Source of the DNA: Kineosporia rhizophila
GTDB taxonomy: Bacteria; Actinomycetota; Actinomycetes; Actinomycetales; Kineosporiaceae
DNA: 64,000 nt
Direction: 5' to 3'
Assembly: GCF_021277265.1 (NCBI RefSeq)
Contig: NZ_JAJSOH010000009.1
Span: 124,001-188,000, forward strand
Part shown: positions 25,734 to 34,582 of the stretch, in pieces
How positions within the stretch are numbered: position 1 is the first letter of the stretch
How the letters are laid out: each line of letters opens with the position of its first letter
The notes under the pieces: generated by a model
The model's input: the letters and a program-made list of their open reading frames with translations, nothing else
Database searches by the model: none
What the model was told of the DNA's origin: nothing
Position numbers and translations under genes: made by a program

Positions 25734-26999
25734 ATGACCGTGTGGCAATGGGATCCGTCGCTCTACTCGGGTAGCGCCGACTACTACGCAACCGGGCGCA
25801 TGCCCTATCCGCCGAGCGCGGTGCAGGCGATCGTGCACACGCTCGGGCTGGACGGCACCGGCCGGCTGCTCGACGTCGGCTCCGGGCCCGGTTCGCTGAC
25901 CCTGCCGCTGGCCGCGCACTTCGCCGAAACCGTGGCGGTGGACGCGGATCCGGAGATGGTCGAGGTCGGGCGGGCCGAGGCGGAGGCCCGGGGGGTGCGG
26001 TCGATCTCCTGGCAGGCGCTGCGGGCTGAGGACCTGGACGCCGGGCTGGGCCGGTTCCGGCTGATCGCCTTCGCCCAGTCCTTCCACTGGATGGAGCAGG
26101 CCAAGGTGGCCGGGATCGCGGCCGGGCTGCTGGAAGAGGGCGGCTCGGTGGTGCACGTGGCGGCGACCACCGACAAGGGCACCGGCGAGACCCCGCGCAC
26201 ACCACTGGCTTTCCCGCAGCCACCGTGGGAGGAGATCCGCGACCTGGTGGCCCGCTACCTGGGTGAGGAGCGGCGCGCCGGGCGAGGTGTGCGCCCGAGT
26301 GAGATGTTCGGCACCGAGCGTGAGGCCTTCGCCGCGGCCGGTTTCGGTGAGCCGCAGACCGTCGAGGTGCCGCACAACGTGGCCCGGGTGCGCACGGTCA
26401 AAGAGGTCGTGGCCGCGGTGTACTCGCTGTCGTACTCCGCGCCGCACCTGTTCGGTGAGCGCAAAGACGAGTTCGAGGCCGAGCTGATCGAGCTGCTCAC
26501 GGCGCGGGCGGCCTCGGGCGTGCTGTTCGCCGAGCAGGTCGGCTCGGTCCGGCTCACGTTCTGGGCCGCTCCGAAGGTTTCTTCTGACGAGGCGGCGCCT
26601 GCGCCTTCGACGCCCAAGGCTTCAGCCCGTAAGGCCTCGGCCCGTAAGGCCTCGGCGGGGCGTAAGGCGTCCGCGCCCGCTCCGCGTAAGGCCGCCGCGA
26701 ACGCGAACACGGCCTCGGCCGGTAAGTCGGCTGCCCGGAAGTCAACGGCTCCCGCCACGGTCGGGCGTAAGACGGTCAAGGCGGAAATCACGGCTCCGAA
26801 GACGGCGACTCCGAAGGCGACGGCTCCAAAGACTGCGACTCCAAAGACTGCGACTCCGAAGACGGCGACTTCGAAGACTGCGGGCCGGAAGCCGGCTTCG
26901 CGGAAGTCCGGATCCGAGGTGGCGCCGGTTTCTACTGAGGTGGCGGTTCCCGCGCCTCGCCCGAAGGTGCGGCGCGCCGTCAAGAAGGCCAGTTCCTAG
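25734..26999 (+). CDS. SAM-dependent methyltransferase with histone-H1-like basic tail
   Basis: A 421-residue protein. Residues 1 to about 275 are a class I methyltransferase: LLDVGSGPGSLTLPLA (SAM motif I), AVDADPEMVEVG (acidic loop) and FAQSFHWMEQ (motif IV region). After about residue 285 follows a long disordered tail rich in Lys, Ala, Thr and Pro, built of short repeats such as RKASA and APKTATPKT, as in H1-like DNA- or RNA-binding tails. The tail ends in VRRAVKKASS and a TAG. The gene's last 80 bases are the first unit of a four-copy 98-bp tandem repeat that continues past the stop. Substrate unknown; the tail suggests a nucleic-acid-bound enzyme. Confidence 0.75.
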   Translation: MTVWQWDPSLYSGSADYYATGRMPYPPSAVQAIVHTLGLDGTGRLLDVGSGPGSLTLPLAAHFAETVAVDADPEMVEVGRAEAEARGVRSISWQALRAEDLDAGLGRFRLIAFAQSFHWMEQAKVAGIAAGLLEEGGSVVHVAATTDKGTGETPRTPLAFPQPPWEEIRDLVARYLGEERRAGRGVRPSEMFGTEREAFAAAGFGEPQTVEVPHNVARVRTVKEVVAAVYSLSYSAPHLFGERKDEFEAELIELLTARAASGVLFAEQVGSVRLTFWAAPKVSSDEAAPAPSTPKASARKASARKASAGRKASAPAPRKAAANANTASAGKSAARKSTAPATVGRKTVKAEITAPKTATPKATAPKTATPKTATPKTATSKTAGRKPASRKSGSEVAPVSTEVAVPAPRPKVRRAVKKASS

Positions 27000-27294
27000 G
27001 TCTGGTCGCATCTGAGGTTGCGCCGGTTCCTGCCGAGGTGGCGGTTCCCGCGCCTCGCCCGAAGGTGCGGCGCGCCGTCAAGAAGGCCAGTTCCTGGGTC
27101 TGGTCGCATCTGAGGTGGCGCCGGTTTCTACTGAGGTGGCGGTTCCTGGGCCTCGTCCGAAGGTGCGGCGCGTCGCTAAGAAGGCCAGTTCCTGGGCCTG
27201 GTCGCATCTGAGGTGGCGCCGGTTTCTGCCGAGGTGGCGGTTCCTGCGCCCCGTCCGAAGGTGCGGCGCGCCGTCAAGAAGGCCAGTTCCTAGG
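26916..27294 (+). repeat. Four tandem 98-bp units at the 3' end of the methyltransferase gene
   Basis: Units start at 26916, 27014, 27112 and 27210; the last is partial. Each begins GAGGTGGCGCCGGTT (unit 2 has GAGGTTG) and encodes the same basic peptide ending in AVKKASS (RVAKKASS in unit 3). Since 98 is not divisible by three, each unit is in a different frame from the one before. Unit 1 holds the gene's own stop TAG. At the same place unit 4 also has TAG, while units 2 and 3 have TGG. Confidence 0.85.
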
Positions 27295-27472
27295 CCTGGC
27301 TGCCTACTGCTGGCGCCTGCATCGAGTCCCTACGAGGGGTGTCCGCCGGGCCCGGCCAGTGCGTCATGGGTGCGCCTGCCTCCTGCACCCCGCACCCCCG
27401 AGGCAGAGCTGGGCTGAACCGGGCGCATCCTCGTCACGATGCGTATCCGCGGCCTAGCCCCCAGGTGCCGTC

Positions 27473-27507
27473 GTGTACATCGAGTACCACGTGTACACGA
27501 TGTACAC
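27473..27507. promoter_or_regulatory. Clustered TGTAC palindromes
   Basis: GTGTACATCG (27473-27482) is mirrored by CGATGTACAC (27498-27507), with a nested palindrome GTGTACAC at 27491-27498. It lies 76 bases beyond the stop of the 27584-29821 gene, in a 290-base stretch without genes (27295-27583). It could be a protein-binding site or a hairpin of a terminator; there is no T-run. Confidence 0.35.
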
Positions 27508-27583
27508 CGCCGCGACGGGCGCGTCGGCGGCTACCGACTCGCACGATGGCGAGCCGGTAGCCGAGGTAGACCGGAGGTCGTGC

Positions 27584-29821
27584 CTAGCCCTCGGCGGCCG
27601 CGGCCTCTTCCGTTTCCGTGGCCGCCGGCGGGTCGGTGTCGCTCAGCTCCAGGGCCCGCACGCTGACCGCGATCAGCAGCGGTACCGCCACGGTGGCGGC
27701 CACCGCCGGGATGGCGATGCCGGAGTCGTTCATCACGAACCCGATCAGCATCAGCACGCCGAACGCGATCATGCCCGACTTCAGCACCGGCGAGCGGTTG
27801 TAGGCCAGCTGCAGGGGCCGGACCCCCCAGGAGACCGGGCGGGCCAGCACCAGCACCACGAAGGCGATCCCGACCGGCACCAGGATGCTGAGGTTGGTCG
27901 TGAACAGGATGCCGAGGTTGGCCAGGGCCTTGCGCTGGATCACGGTGAAGGCGCCGCCGTCGATCACCGTCTGCACGAACCGGCCGAGGTGGGTCCGGTC
28001 GTCCGCGCCCCGGGCCCAGTCCAGCACGCTGATCAGGACGATCACGGCCACGGTGACGGCGGTGATCAGGGCCGCCCGACGCAGCGTGATCCTGACCCCC
28101 AGGGCCAGCAGGGCGAGCACGGCGAAGGCCGGAATGATCGCCGGGGGGCCGCCGAAGTCGCTGCCCCAGCCGGGGGTGCCGTCGATCACCGTGGCGAAGA
28201 TGCCGACCGCGACCACAGCGGCTGCGGCGAGCATCCGGCGGTTGCTCCGCACGAACGTGTCGGCCAGCGCGACGCCCAGCAGGATCGCCCCGGTGACGAA
28301 CACCGAGAACGCCACGTTCCCGAAGCCGTAGAAGCGGCCCGCCACCACCGCGCGCAGACCCATCATGCTCGACATCTGCAGGTGCGAACCGGTGACCACG
28401 TCGGCGGCCAGGACCAGCACCGTCATTCCGCCGACCGCCCCCATCGGGCCGAGCAGGCCGTGTTTCCAGGGCCCCAGGTTGGCGATCAGGGCCATCGGCA
28501 CCACGAAGAGAATGACCGCTCCGGTCACCGCCAGGGCCGGGTTCTCGTACCGCCACCAGGGCAGCAGGTTGGCCAGGAAGGTGGCTGCCGGGACGCAGGA
28601 GAACAGCACGGCCACGCGGCGCAGCCAGCGCAGCAGCGTGAGCCGCCGCTCGGGCAGCGAACGACGGCGCAGGATCAGGGTGGCGGCCAGGTAGAGCAGG
28701 ACCTGGGCCACGATCAGGCCGGCGAAGAACACCGGCACGATCGGGTTCACCGCGATCTCGGCCTCGTCCAGGTCGAGCAGCTTGCGCTTGCGGTCCGCGT
28801 CGGCCATGTCGGTCGCCACCGGCTGCACCACCGAGCCCACCGCAGCGGCCGGCCGGTCCACGCCGATGGCGGCCAGGACCGTCGGGAACAGGTCGGTGGT
28901 CTGGACCAGGCCGTCCTGCCGGGTGGAGGAACTGCCCAGCAGGGAGTTGCCGTAGGAGCCGCCGTCCGGTGCCGGGCCGGTGGCCGCCAGGAGCCGCAGT
29001 TGCGACTTCGACCCGGAGTCGGCCAGCGAGGCCAGGTAGACCGTGGCGTCGTTGGGGATCTCGGCCAGCACTGCTTCGAGGCGCTGCTCGAGCGCGGTGA
29101 CCTGCTCGGCCCGGGGCTGGGCGTAGGAGCCGGTCAGCGGCGGGATGTTTTTGGGAACCTTGTACTTCTGCTCGGCCGGATCGATGACCGCGCCCAGATC
29201 GACGGCGAGAACCTGCGGTCCAGTGGCCAGAGCCGCGTCCACGTCGGCCGCCAGATCCTGCGGATCAGCGCTGCCGGCCCAGACGTTAGGCGCCTGGCCG
29301 TCCTTGTCGGCCAGGGCGATCGCGCCGCCCGCACCGACCGCCGCACTGCTCACGTTGTTGGCGGCCAGTGTGGTGCCGAGCAGACCCGGCTGGGCATCGA
29401 AGTCCGCGTCCGAGGCCGAGGCCAGGTAGCGGTCCCACCCGCCCACGGTGCCGCTCTGCCCCGGATCGGTCACGGTGACCTGCGGGTCTTGGCAGACCGC
29501 GGCGCCGTTCGCGGGCTTGATGTCGCCGGCGCGAGCCCCGGCCGAGACCCCCAGCCAGCCGTCGGCCGGGCAGGTGGTCTGGCGGATGCTGCGCACCGAC
29601 AGCCAGCCGGAGGAGGCGTCCTCCTGCAGGCTGGTCAGGGCCGGGTGCTCCTCGGTCACATCCGTCCAGCGCAGCCCTCCGGTGCCGAGCAGGATCACCG
29701 GGCCGGGCACCGACGAGTCGGTGGCCGCGCCTGCCGCCGGGACCGTGGCACCGGTGATCAGCGTGGTCAGGACGCCGAGTGCAGCCAGGCGGGGGCGCAG
29801 TCCAAGTCTCACCCGGGCCAC
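27584..29821 (-). CDS. Large membrane protein with extracytoplasmic phosphatase-like domain
   Basis: A 745-residue protein. A signal-like N-terminus is followed by an extracytoplasmic region of about 330 residues. Its pieces GPVILLGTGGLRWTDVT, VYLASLADSGSKSQL and GLVQTTDLFPTVLAAIG recall the alkaline phosphatase superfamily, but the usual metal ligands are not convincing. About 10-12 TM segments follow, including GRFYGFGNVAFSVF and GWGSDFGGPPAIIPAF. The C-terminus is acidic (TETEEAAAAEG). Such proteins are conserved in actinobacteria without a known role. It is divergent from the GT87 gene; the shared promoter lies at 29822-29919. I consider a role in envelope glycan assembly plausible from its neighbours only. 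Confidence 0.7.
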   Translation of the reverse strand: MARVRLGLRPRLAALGVLTTLITGATVPAAGAATDSSVPGPVILLGTGGLRWTDVTEEHPALTSLQEDASSGWLSVRSIRQTTCPADGWLGVSAGARAGDIKPANGAAVCQDPQVTVTDPGQSGTVGGWDRYLASASDADFDAQPGLLGTTLAANNVSSAAVGAGGAIALADKDGQAPNVWAGSADPQDLAADVDAALATGPQVLAVDLGAVIDPAEQKYKVPKNIPPLTGSYAQPRAEQVTALEQRLEAVLAEIPNDATVYLASLADSGSKSQLRLLAATGPAPDGGSYGNSLLGSSSTRQDGLVQTTDLFPTVLAAIGVDRPAAAVGSVVQPVATDMADADRKRKLLDLDEAEIAVNPIVPVFFAGLIVAQVLLYLAATLILRRRSLPERRLTLLRWLRRVAVLFSCVPAATFLANLLPWWRYENPALAVTGAVILFVVPMALIANLGPWKHGLLGPMGAVGGMTVLVLAADVVTGSHLQMSSMMGLRAVVAGRFYGFGNVAFSVFVTGAILLGVALADTFVRSNRRMLAAAAVVAVGIFATVIDGTPGWGSDFGGPPAIIPAFAVLALLALGVRITLRRAALITAVTVAVIVLISVLDWARGADDRTHLGRFVQTVIDGGAFTVIQRKALANLGILFTTNLSILVPVGIAFVVLVLARPVSWGVRPLQLAYNRSPVLKSGMIAFGVLMLIGFVMNDSGIAIPAVAATVAVPLLIAVSVRALELSDTDPPAATETEEAAAAEG

Positions 29822-29919
29822 TGTATTGGGCCTCGCCGACCGGCCCGTCCGTCAGTCGGTTCCGCCCGTCTGACCAGGCACTTGCGGAGATTGTCGGTGG
29901 GACACGCAAGAATCTGTCC

Positions 29920-31194
29920 GTGGACAACCCGGCAACGCTCAGGCAGCGCGCCCCCTGGCTGGTGCTGGGGGTCCTGGTGCTGGCCGCGTCCGCGTTCCCG
30001 CTGGCCTGGCACTACCTGGTCACCTACCCGCGCGAGAACTGGCAGGTCGACCTCGAGGTCTACCGCGAGGGCGCCCGGGCCGTGGTCACCGGTTTCCCGC
30101 TCTACGAGCTGCGCACCGTCCAGCCCCAGTTCCTCCCGTTCACCTACCCGCCGTTCGCCGCCTTCACCGCGTTCCCCCTGCTCATCGCCCCCTTCTCGGT
30201 CATCGGCTGGGTGTGGACGGTGCTGCAGTGCGCGCTGCTGTGGTGGATGGTGGGCGTCGCCTTCCGCCCGCTGCTGCGCCGCTTCGGTCACCGGGCCGGC
30301 CTGGCCCAGGGCGTGCTCGCCGCCGGTGGCGTCTGGCTGCTGCCGGTCTCCGACGGCATCCGCTTCGGCCAGGTCAACGCGGTCATCGTGGCCCTCTGCC
30401 TGTGGGACGTGACCCGCCGCTCCCGAGACACCGGCACGTGGGCCGGCGGCAGCGGGGTGGGCGTCGCCCTGGCCACCGCGGTCAAGCTCACCCCCGGCGT
30501 CTTCTGGCTGCACTGGGCCTTCACCCGGCGCTGGAAGGTGCTCGCCACCTCGATCGGCACCGCTGCCCTGGTCACCGTGGTGGCCTGGTTCCTGCTGCCC
30601 TCCGCCTCGGCCACCTACTGGACAGACGCCCTGCTCGACCCCGGGCGCCTCGGCCCCAACGGCGGCACCTCCAACCAGTCCCTGCGCGGCGTGCTCCTGC
30701 GCCTGGGCCCCGGTGAAGGCAGCCTGGCCTTCACCGCGGTCAACGGCCTCATGGTCATCGCTGTACTCGCCGCCGCCCTCCCCCTCGCCCGCCGCTTCGA
30801 CCGCCTGGGCGAGCCGGTAGCCGTGGTCGCCGTACTCGGCATGACCGCCTACCTCATCTCCCCGGTCTCCTGGGTGCACCACATGCACTGGGGCGTCGTG
30901 GTGATCGGTGCCGTCCTGGGCGACGGCCGAGACCGCCGCCGCGTCGCCGTGGCCCTGGCCGGCGCCGTGCTGCTCTGGATCCGAATGCCCTGGTGGGGCG
31001 CCAACCTCCTGGCCGGCAACGACGTGCCCAACCTCGTGGCCCGCGTCGTCCAGAACTCGTACAGCTGGTGGGCCGCCCTGGCCCTGCTCGCCCTCTGGCT
31101 CCTGGTCGCCCGAAAACAGCAGGCGCCCCCAGCACCCGACCAGAACGACCCCGACAACCCCGCCCAGGACGACCTCACCCCCGCCCGAGCCTGA
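29920..31194 (+). CDS. GT87 (DUF2029) alpha-mannosyltransferase-like membrane protein
   Basis: A 424-residue GT-C glycosyltransferase. The first periplasmic loop contains WQVDLEVYREGARAVVTGFPLYEL, with the conserved Asp, and FLPFTYPPFAAFTAFPL, both signatures of polyprenol-phosphate-mannose-dependent alpha-1,2-mannosyltransferases of the PimE/GT87 group. FGQVNAVIVALCLWD and LTPGVFWLHW are further family segments. It has about 10 TM segments and a Pro/Asp-rich C-terminal tail. The start is the GTG at 29920; upstream frame extension overlaps the divergent gene. Likely acts on lipomannan-like glycolipids. Confidence 0.85.
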   Translation: MDNPATLRQRAPWLVLGVLVLAASAFPLAWHYLVTYPRENWQVDLEVYREGARAVVTGFPLYELRTVQPQFLPFTYPPFAAFTAFPLLIAPFSVIGWVWTVLQCALLWWMVGVAFRPLLRRFGHRAGLAQGVLAAGGVWLLPVSDGIRFGQVNAVIVALCLWDVTRRSRDTGTWAGGSGVGVALATAVKLTPGVFWLHWAFTRRWKVLATSIGTAALVTVVAWFLLPSASATYWTDALLDPGRLGPNGGTSNQSLRGVLLRLGPGEGSLAFTAVNGLMVIAVLAAALPLARRFDRLGEPVAVVAVLGMTAYLISPVSWVHHMHWGVVVIGAVLGDGRDRRRVAVALAGAVLLWIRMPWWGANLLAGNDVPNLVARVVQNSYSWWAALALLALWLLVARKQQAPPAPDQNDPDNPAQDDLTPARA

Positions 31195-31390
31195 CACCTT
31201 CCTAGTCCTCGGGCCCTGGGCTCAGACCCCCTGCCCGGGCCGCAACCTTCTGCCTGGGGCGGTGACCTTCTGCCCGGGGCCGCAACCCTCAGTCGGTCGT
31301 GGCCCTGGCCGGGCTGTGAGTCTCGCCGGGCCGAGAGCCTGGTTGAGAGTGGGCCTTGGCTTGGCGAGGCGGGTGGGCCTTGGCCTGGCG

Positions 31391-31993
31391 GTGGTCTTCG
31401 TCGGGCCGTGACCTTGTCGGGCCGTGACCTTGTCGGGCCGTGACCTTGTCGGGCGGTGGGCTCGTTGGGCGGTGGCCTTCGTTGGGCGGTGGCCTTGTCA
31501 GGTCGTGGACTCGCCGGGCCGAGAGAGCCTGGTTGAGAGTGAGCCTTGGCTTGGCGAGGCGGGTGGGCCTTGTCGGGCGGTGGTCTTCGTCGCGCCGGGA
31601 GCTTGTCGGGTGTTGGCCTTATCGGGTCGTGGCCTTGTTGGGCTGTGACTCGCCAGGCGGTGACCTTGTCTGGCCGCGGACTCGCCGGGCGGTGCCTAGT
31701 CGGGCGGTGGCCTTGTCGGGGCGTGGCCTTGTTGGGCGGTGGTCTTGTCGGGTCGTGGACTCGCCAGGCCGTGACCTTGTTAGGCCACGGACTCGCAGGG
31801 GGTGGCCTTGTTGGGCCACGGACTCGCCAGGCGGTGGCCTTGTCGGGCGGTGCCTAGTCGGGTGGTGGTCTCGTTGGGTGGTGGTCTTGTCGGGTCGTGG
31901 TCTTGTCGGGCTGTGGACTCGCCAGGCGGTGGCCTTGTCGGGACGTGGCCTGGTCAGGGACGTGGCCTTGTCGGGCCGCGAGCTTGTTGGGCG
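31391..31993 (+). repeat. Array of about 35 degenerate 16-bp tandem repeats
   Basis: The consensus is GTGGCCTTGTCGGGCG. I count about 35 units of 15-17 bases, interrupted once by a longer segment at about 31521-31562. A second flavour, GTGGACTCGCCAGGCG, alternates irregularly. A block beginning AGAGCCTGGTTGAGAGTG occurs before the array (about 31335) and again inside it (about 31526). The period is not a multiple of three and there is a strong G/T bias on the plus strand, so the long open frames here are not genes. It occupies the intergenic region after the GT87 gene. Confidence 0.85.
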
Positions 31994-32476
31994 TAAGCCT
32001 GGGCACGTGTGAGCTCGGCCGGGCCGTGAGCGGTGTCGGCTGGGCTCTGTGCTCGGCACGCGCCTTGGCCGGCGTGTTCTTGACCGGGCATGAGACCAGC
32101 CCGGGGTCTTGGCCTGCCCAGCGATGGTTCGCTCGGCCGGAATCTCTTGCAAGCCAAGAACGGATGCCAAAAGTGGGCTATACGGCCCAAAAATACATCC
32201 GATCTCGGCTTGGCGCGAAAAAGACATCCGATCTGGCGGCCAAGGCAGCACCTGGGACCGTCAGACGGTGGTGATCACCCACCTGGCCATCGGCGGTGGC
32301 GGGCGGGTGGCTCCCATTCGTCCCAGGAGCTGTCGGAGTTCGGGGCGGGCCGGGGGCTGTGAAGGGCCGGGCCGAAAGTTGACCATGGCGCTGGTCCGGC
32401 CCGGCGTGTGACGAGGTGGTGAGTTCGAGGTGTTGTGGTAAGCCCGGGCGCTGAAGACAACTCCCAGCGTCATGGG
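31994..32476. other. Intergenic stretch without recognised genes
   Basis: Between the 16-bp array and the lipid kinase gene I see no convincing coding frame. ACATCCGATCT occurs twice, about 30 bases apart, near 32195 and 32224, inside a locally AT-richer stretch. The part before 32150 still contains degenerate G/T-rich motifs related to the array. Confidence 0.5.
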
Positions 32477-33538
32477 TCAGCCGGGCACCCGGACTATCAG
32501 CGCTAGCGGGTCGACGCTGGCCTTGAGTGTCTGGGCCTTTCCGGCCGGGTCGCCGTCCAGCTGGGCGAACATCGGGCGGTCGGCCTGGATCTCCACCGTC
32601 TGGCAGCGGAAGTGCTCGACCGTGGCGTGGTTGCGTCGCGTGAGCACCGCCCCGACCACCGGCAGCCAGCCCGTCATGCCCCTGGGGGAGACCACCACCA
32701 CGTCGAGCCAGCCGTCGTCCGGCAAAGCTCCCGGCATCAGCTGGATTCCGCCCTGCAGCATGCCCACGTTGCCCACCACCACGGCCCGGATCTTGCGCTG
32801 TTGCACCGGTCCGTCGTCCACCCGCATGGTCACCGGCGTCCGTCGGCCCCGCAGGCGGCTCGCGCCGGCCACCACGTAGGCCACCCAGCCGATCTTCTTC
32901 TTCAGCTCCGGTGCCGTCGTCGCCATCACCTCGGCGTCGAAGCCCAGGCCGGACATCACCAGGAAGGTCTCCCGGCGGGGCGGGCTGCCCAGGGTGTCCG
33001 ACATCTCCACGTGTCCCACGTCGATGGTGCGATTGCGCCCGGTCAGGGCGATGTGCAGCGAGGACTCCAGGCGGTTGGGCGGGATGCCCAGGTTGCGGGC
33101 CAGGAGGTTGCCGGTGCCGGCCGGCAGCAGGCCCATCGGTACACCCGTCTGGGCCAGTGACCCGGCCACGGCCCGGGTGGTTCCGTCACCCCCGAAGGCG
33201 ACCACCACCGACGCCCCGTCCTGGACCGCCTTCTTCGTCTGTCCGCGTCCCGGATCCTCGGCCGTCGTCTCCAGCCACACCGGGGCGCGCCAGCCCAGGC
33301 GCCCGGACAGCACCTCGATCTGGCGGCGCCGGGCGTCGTGGTCGTCCACCTTCTTGCTGTGCACGACCACCGCGGCCTGCGGCGCCCCCGCCCCGTCCAG
33401 CGAGTCCTCGCGGCGGCGGGCGAAGAGCAGGCGGCGGCGGGTGAGCACGAGCGAGACCAGGACGGCCACGGCCAGCAGGAGAACGACGACCAGAACGACG
33501 TCCCTGACGACATCGCTACTGATCGACATGAAGTGCAC
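32477..33538 (-). CDS. Diacylglycerol-kinase-family lipid kinase with N-terminal TM
   Basis: A 353-residue enzyme. One N-terminal TM segment (VVLVVVLLLAVAVLVSLVL) is followed by the DAGK catalytic domain with VVVAFGGDGTTRAVAGSL (the GGDGT nucleotide site), MGLLPAGTGNLLARNLGI and the C-terminal beta domain with DDGWLDVVVVSP. Such enzymes phosphorylate diacylglycerol, sphingoid bases or related lipids at the membrane. The start is a GTG at 33538 or the ATG three codons later. Convergent partner across the repeat region is the GT87 gene. Confidence 0.88.
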   Translation of the reverse strand: MHFMSISSDVVRDVVLVVVLLLAVAVLVSLVLTRRRLLFARRREDSLDGAGAPQAAVVVHSKKVDDHDARRRQIEVLSGRLGWRAPVWLETTAEDPGRGQTKKAVQDGASVVVAFGGDGTTRAVAGSLAQTGVPMGLLPAGTGNLLARNLGIPPNRLESSLHIALTGRNRTIDVGHVEMSDTLGSPPRRETFLVMSGLGFDAEVMATTAPELKKKIGWVAYVVAGASRLRGRRTPVTMRVDDGPVQQRKIRAVVVGNVGMLQGGIQLMPGALPDDGWLDVVVVSPRGMTGWLPVVGAVLTRRNHATVEHFRCQTVEIQADRPMFAQLDGDPAGKAQTLKASVDPLALIVRVPG

Positions 33539-33684
33539 GTTAGCCCGGGTTCGGGGCCCGGCCCTCCCAGACGCGGGGTGACGAGACTTGCGGTTTGAGA
33601 TCCGCAGGCCCTGTCACCTCGACTTGGCCTTCGTCGTCATCAAACGACCCCGTTCCGTAACCTCCGGCCGATTAAACTCGGCGA

Positions 33685-34542
33685 ATGACAGACCACGTGA
33701 TCGAGAACCGTCCCCGTACCGACCCCGCCGCCGACCACTGGGCCCCCAAACTCGTCGCCCTGGACATCGACGGCACGATCCTCGACCACGACCAGCGGCT
33801 GACCGACCGGGTGCGCGAGGCGGTGCGGTCGGTGGCCGACCTCGGCGTGCACGTGGTGATCGCCACCGGCCGCTCGCTGAACGAGACGCTGCCCGTGCTG
33901 GACCGGCTCGGCCTGGTCAGCGGCTGGGCGGTGTGCAGCAACGGCTCGGTCACCCTGCGCCTGGACCCGCTGGCCCCGAAGGGCTACGAGGTGGCCGAGA
34001 CGGTCACGTTCGACCCGGCCGACGTGCTCACCGTGCTGCGCGAGCACCTGCCCACCGCGCTCTACGCGCTGGAGACCGGAGCGGGCAACTTCCTGCTCAC
34101 CGCGCCCTTCCCGGCCGGCGAGCTGGAGGGCCCGCACGTGCGGGTGGTGGACACCTTCGAGGAACTCATCGTCGAGCAGGCCTGCCGGGTGGTGGTGCGC
34201 AGCCCCGATCACACCTCGGACGACTTCATGGCGCTGACCCGGTCGCTGGGCATGCACGGGGTCAACTACTCGGTCGGCTGGACGGCCTGGCTCGACCTGG
34301 CCCCGGAGGGGATCAGCAAGGCCAGCGCGCTCGAGGTGATCCGGGGCCGCCTGGCCGTGGACGCGGGGGCCACGCTGGCGGTCGGCGACGGCCGCAACGA
34401 CATCGAGATGTTCGGCTGGGCCGGCCGGTCGGTCGCGATGGGCAACGCCACCGAGGACGTGAAGGTGCACGCCGACCTGGTCACCGGCCCGGTGGCGGAG
34501 GACGGCCTGGCCGAGGTGCTGGAAGGTCTGCTGGGGCGGTAA
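33685..34542 (+). CDS. HAD-IIB (Cof-type) phosphatase
   Basis: A 285-residue hydrolase of the haloacid dehalogenase superfamily. Motif I is LVALDIDGTILDHD with the nucleophile Asp, motif II is VVIATGRS, motif III includes GISKASAL, and motif IV is VGDGRNDIEMF. The cap between motifs II and III is type IIB. Likely a sugar-phosphate or cofactor phosphatase; the substrate cannot be read off. The ATG at 33685 has no clear ribosome site. A paralogous HAD gene lies at 39380-40210 on the other strand. Confidence 0.9.
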   Translation: MTDHVIENRPRTDPAADHWAPKLVALDIDGTILDHDQRLTDRVREAVRSVADLGVHVVIATGRSLNETLPVLDRLGLVSGWAVCSNGSVTLRLDPLAPKGYEVAETVTFDPADVLTVLREHLPTALYALETGAGNFLLTAPFPAGELEGPHVRVVDTFEELIVEQACRVVVRSPDHTSDDFMALTRSLGMHGVNYSVGWTAWLDLAPEGISKASALEVIRGRLAVDAGATLAVGDGRNDIEMFGWAGRSVAMGNATEDVKVHADLVTGPVAEDGLAEVLEGLLGR

Positions 34543-34582
34543 ATCACTTCCGGTCCCCGGCCCGGCTCGGCATGATCGCCGG

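Noticed and set aside
27014..27294. Separate small genes encoding the VKKASS peptide
   Set aside because: They are downstream copies of the methyltransferase tail without start codons or ribosome sites; treated as a tandem repeat.
27473..30412. Plus-strand open frame of 979 codons
   Set aside because: Antisense to the 27584-29821 membrane protein, then out of frame in the GT87 gene; composition is His/Gln/Arg-rich shadow sequence.
31391..31993. Possible CRISPR array
   Set aside because: Repeats are 16 bases and contiguous without unique spacers, and no cas genes are present in the window.
31440..32012. Open frames of up to 190 codons with LVGRW-type repeats
   Set aside because: They come from the 16-bp DNA array, which is open in several frames and both strands; no start site or domain supports them.
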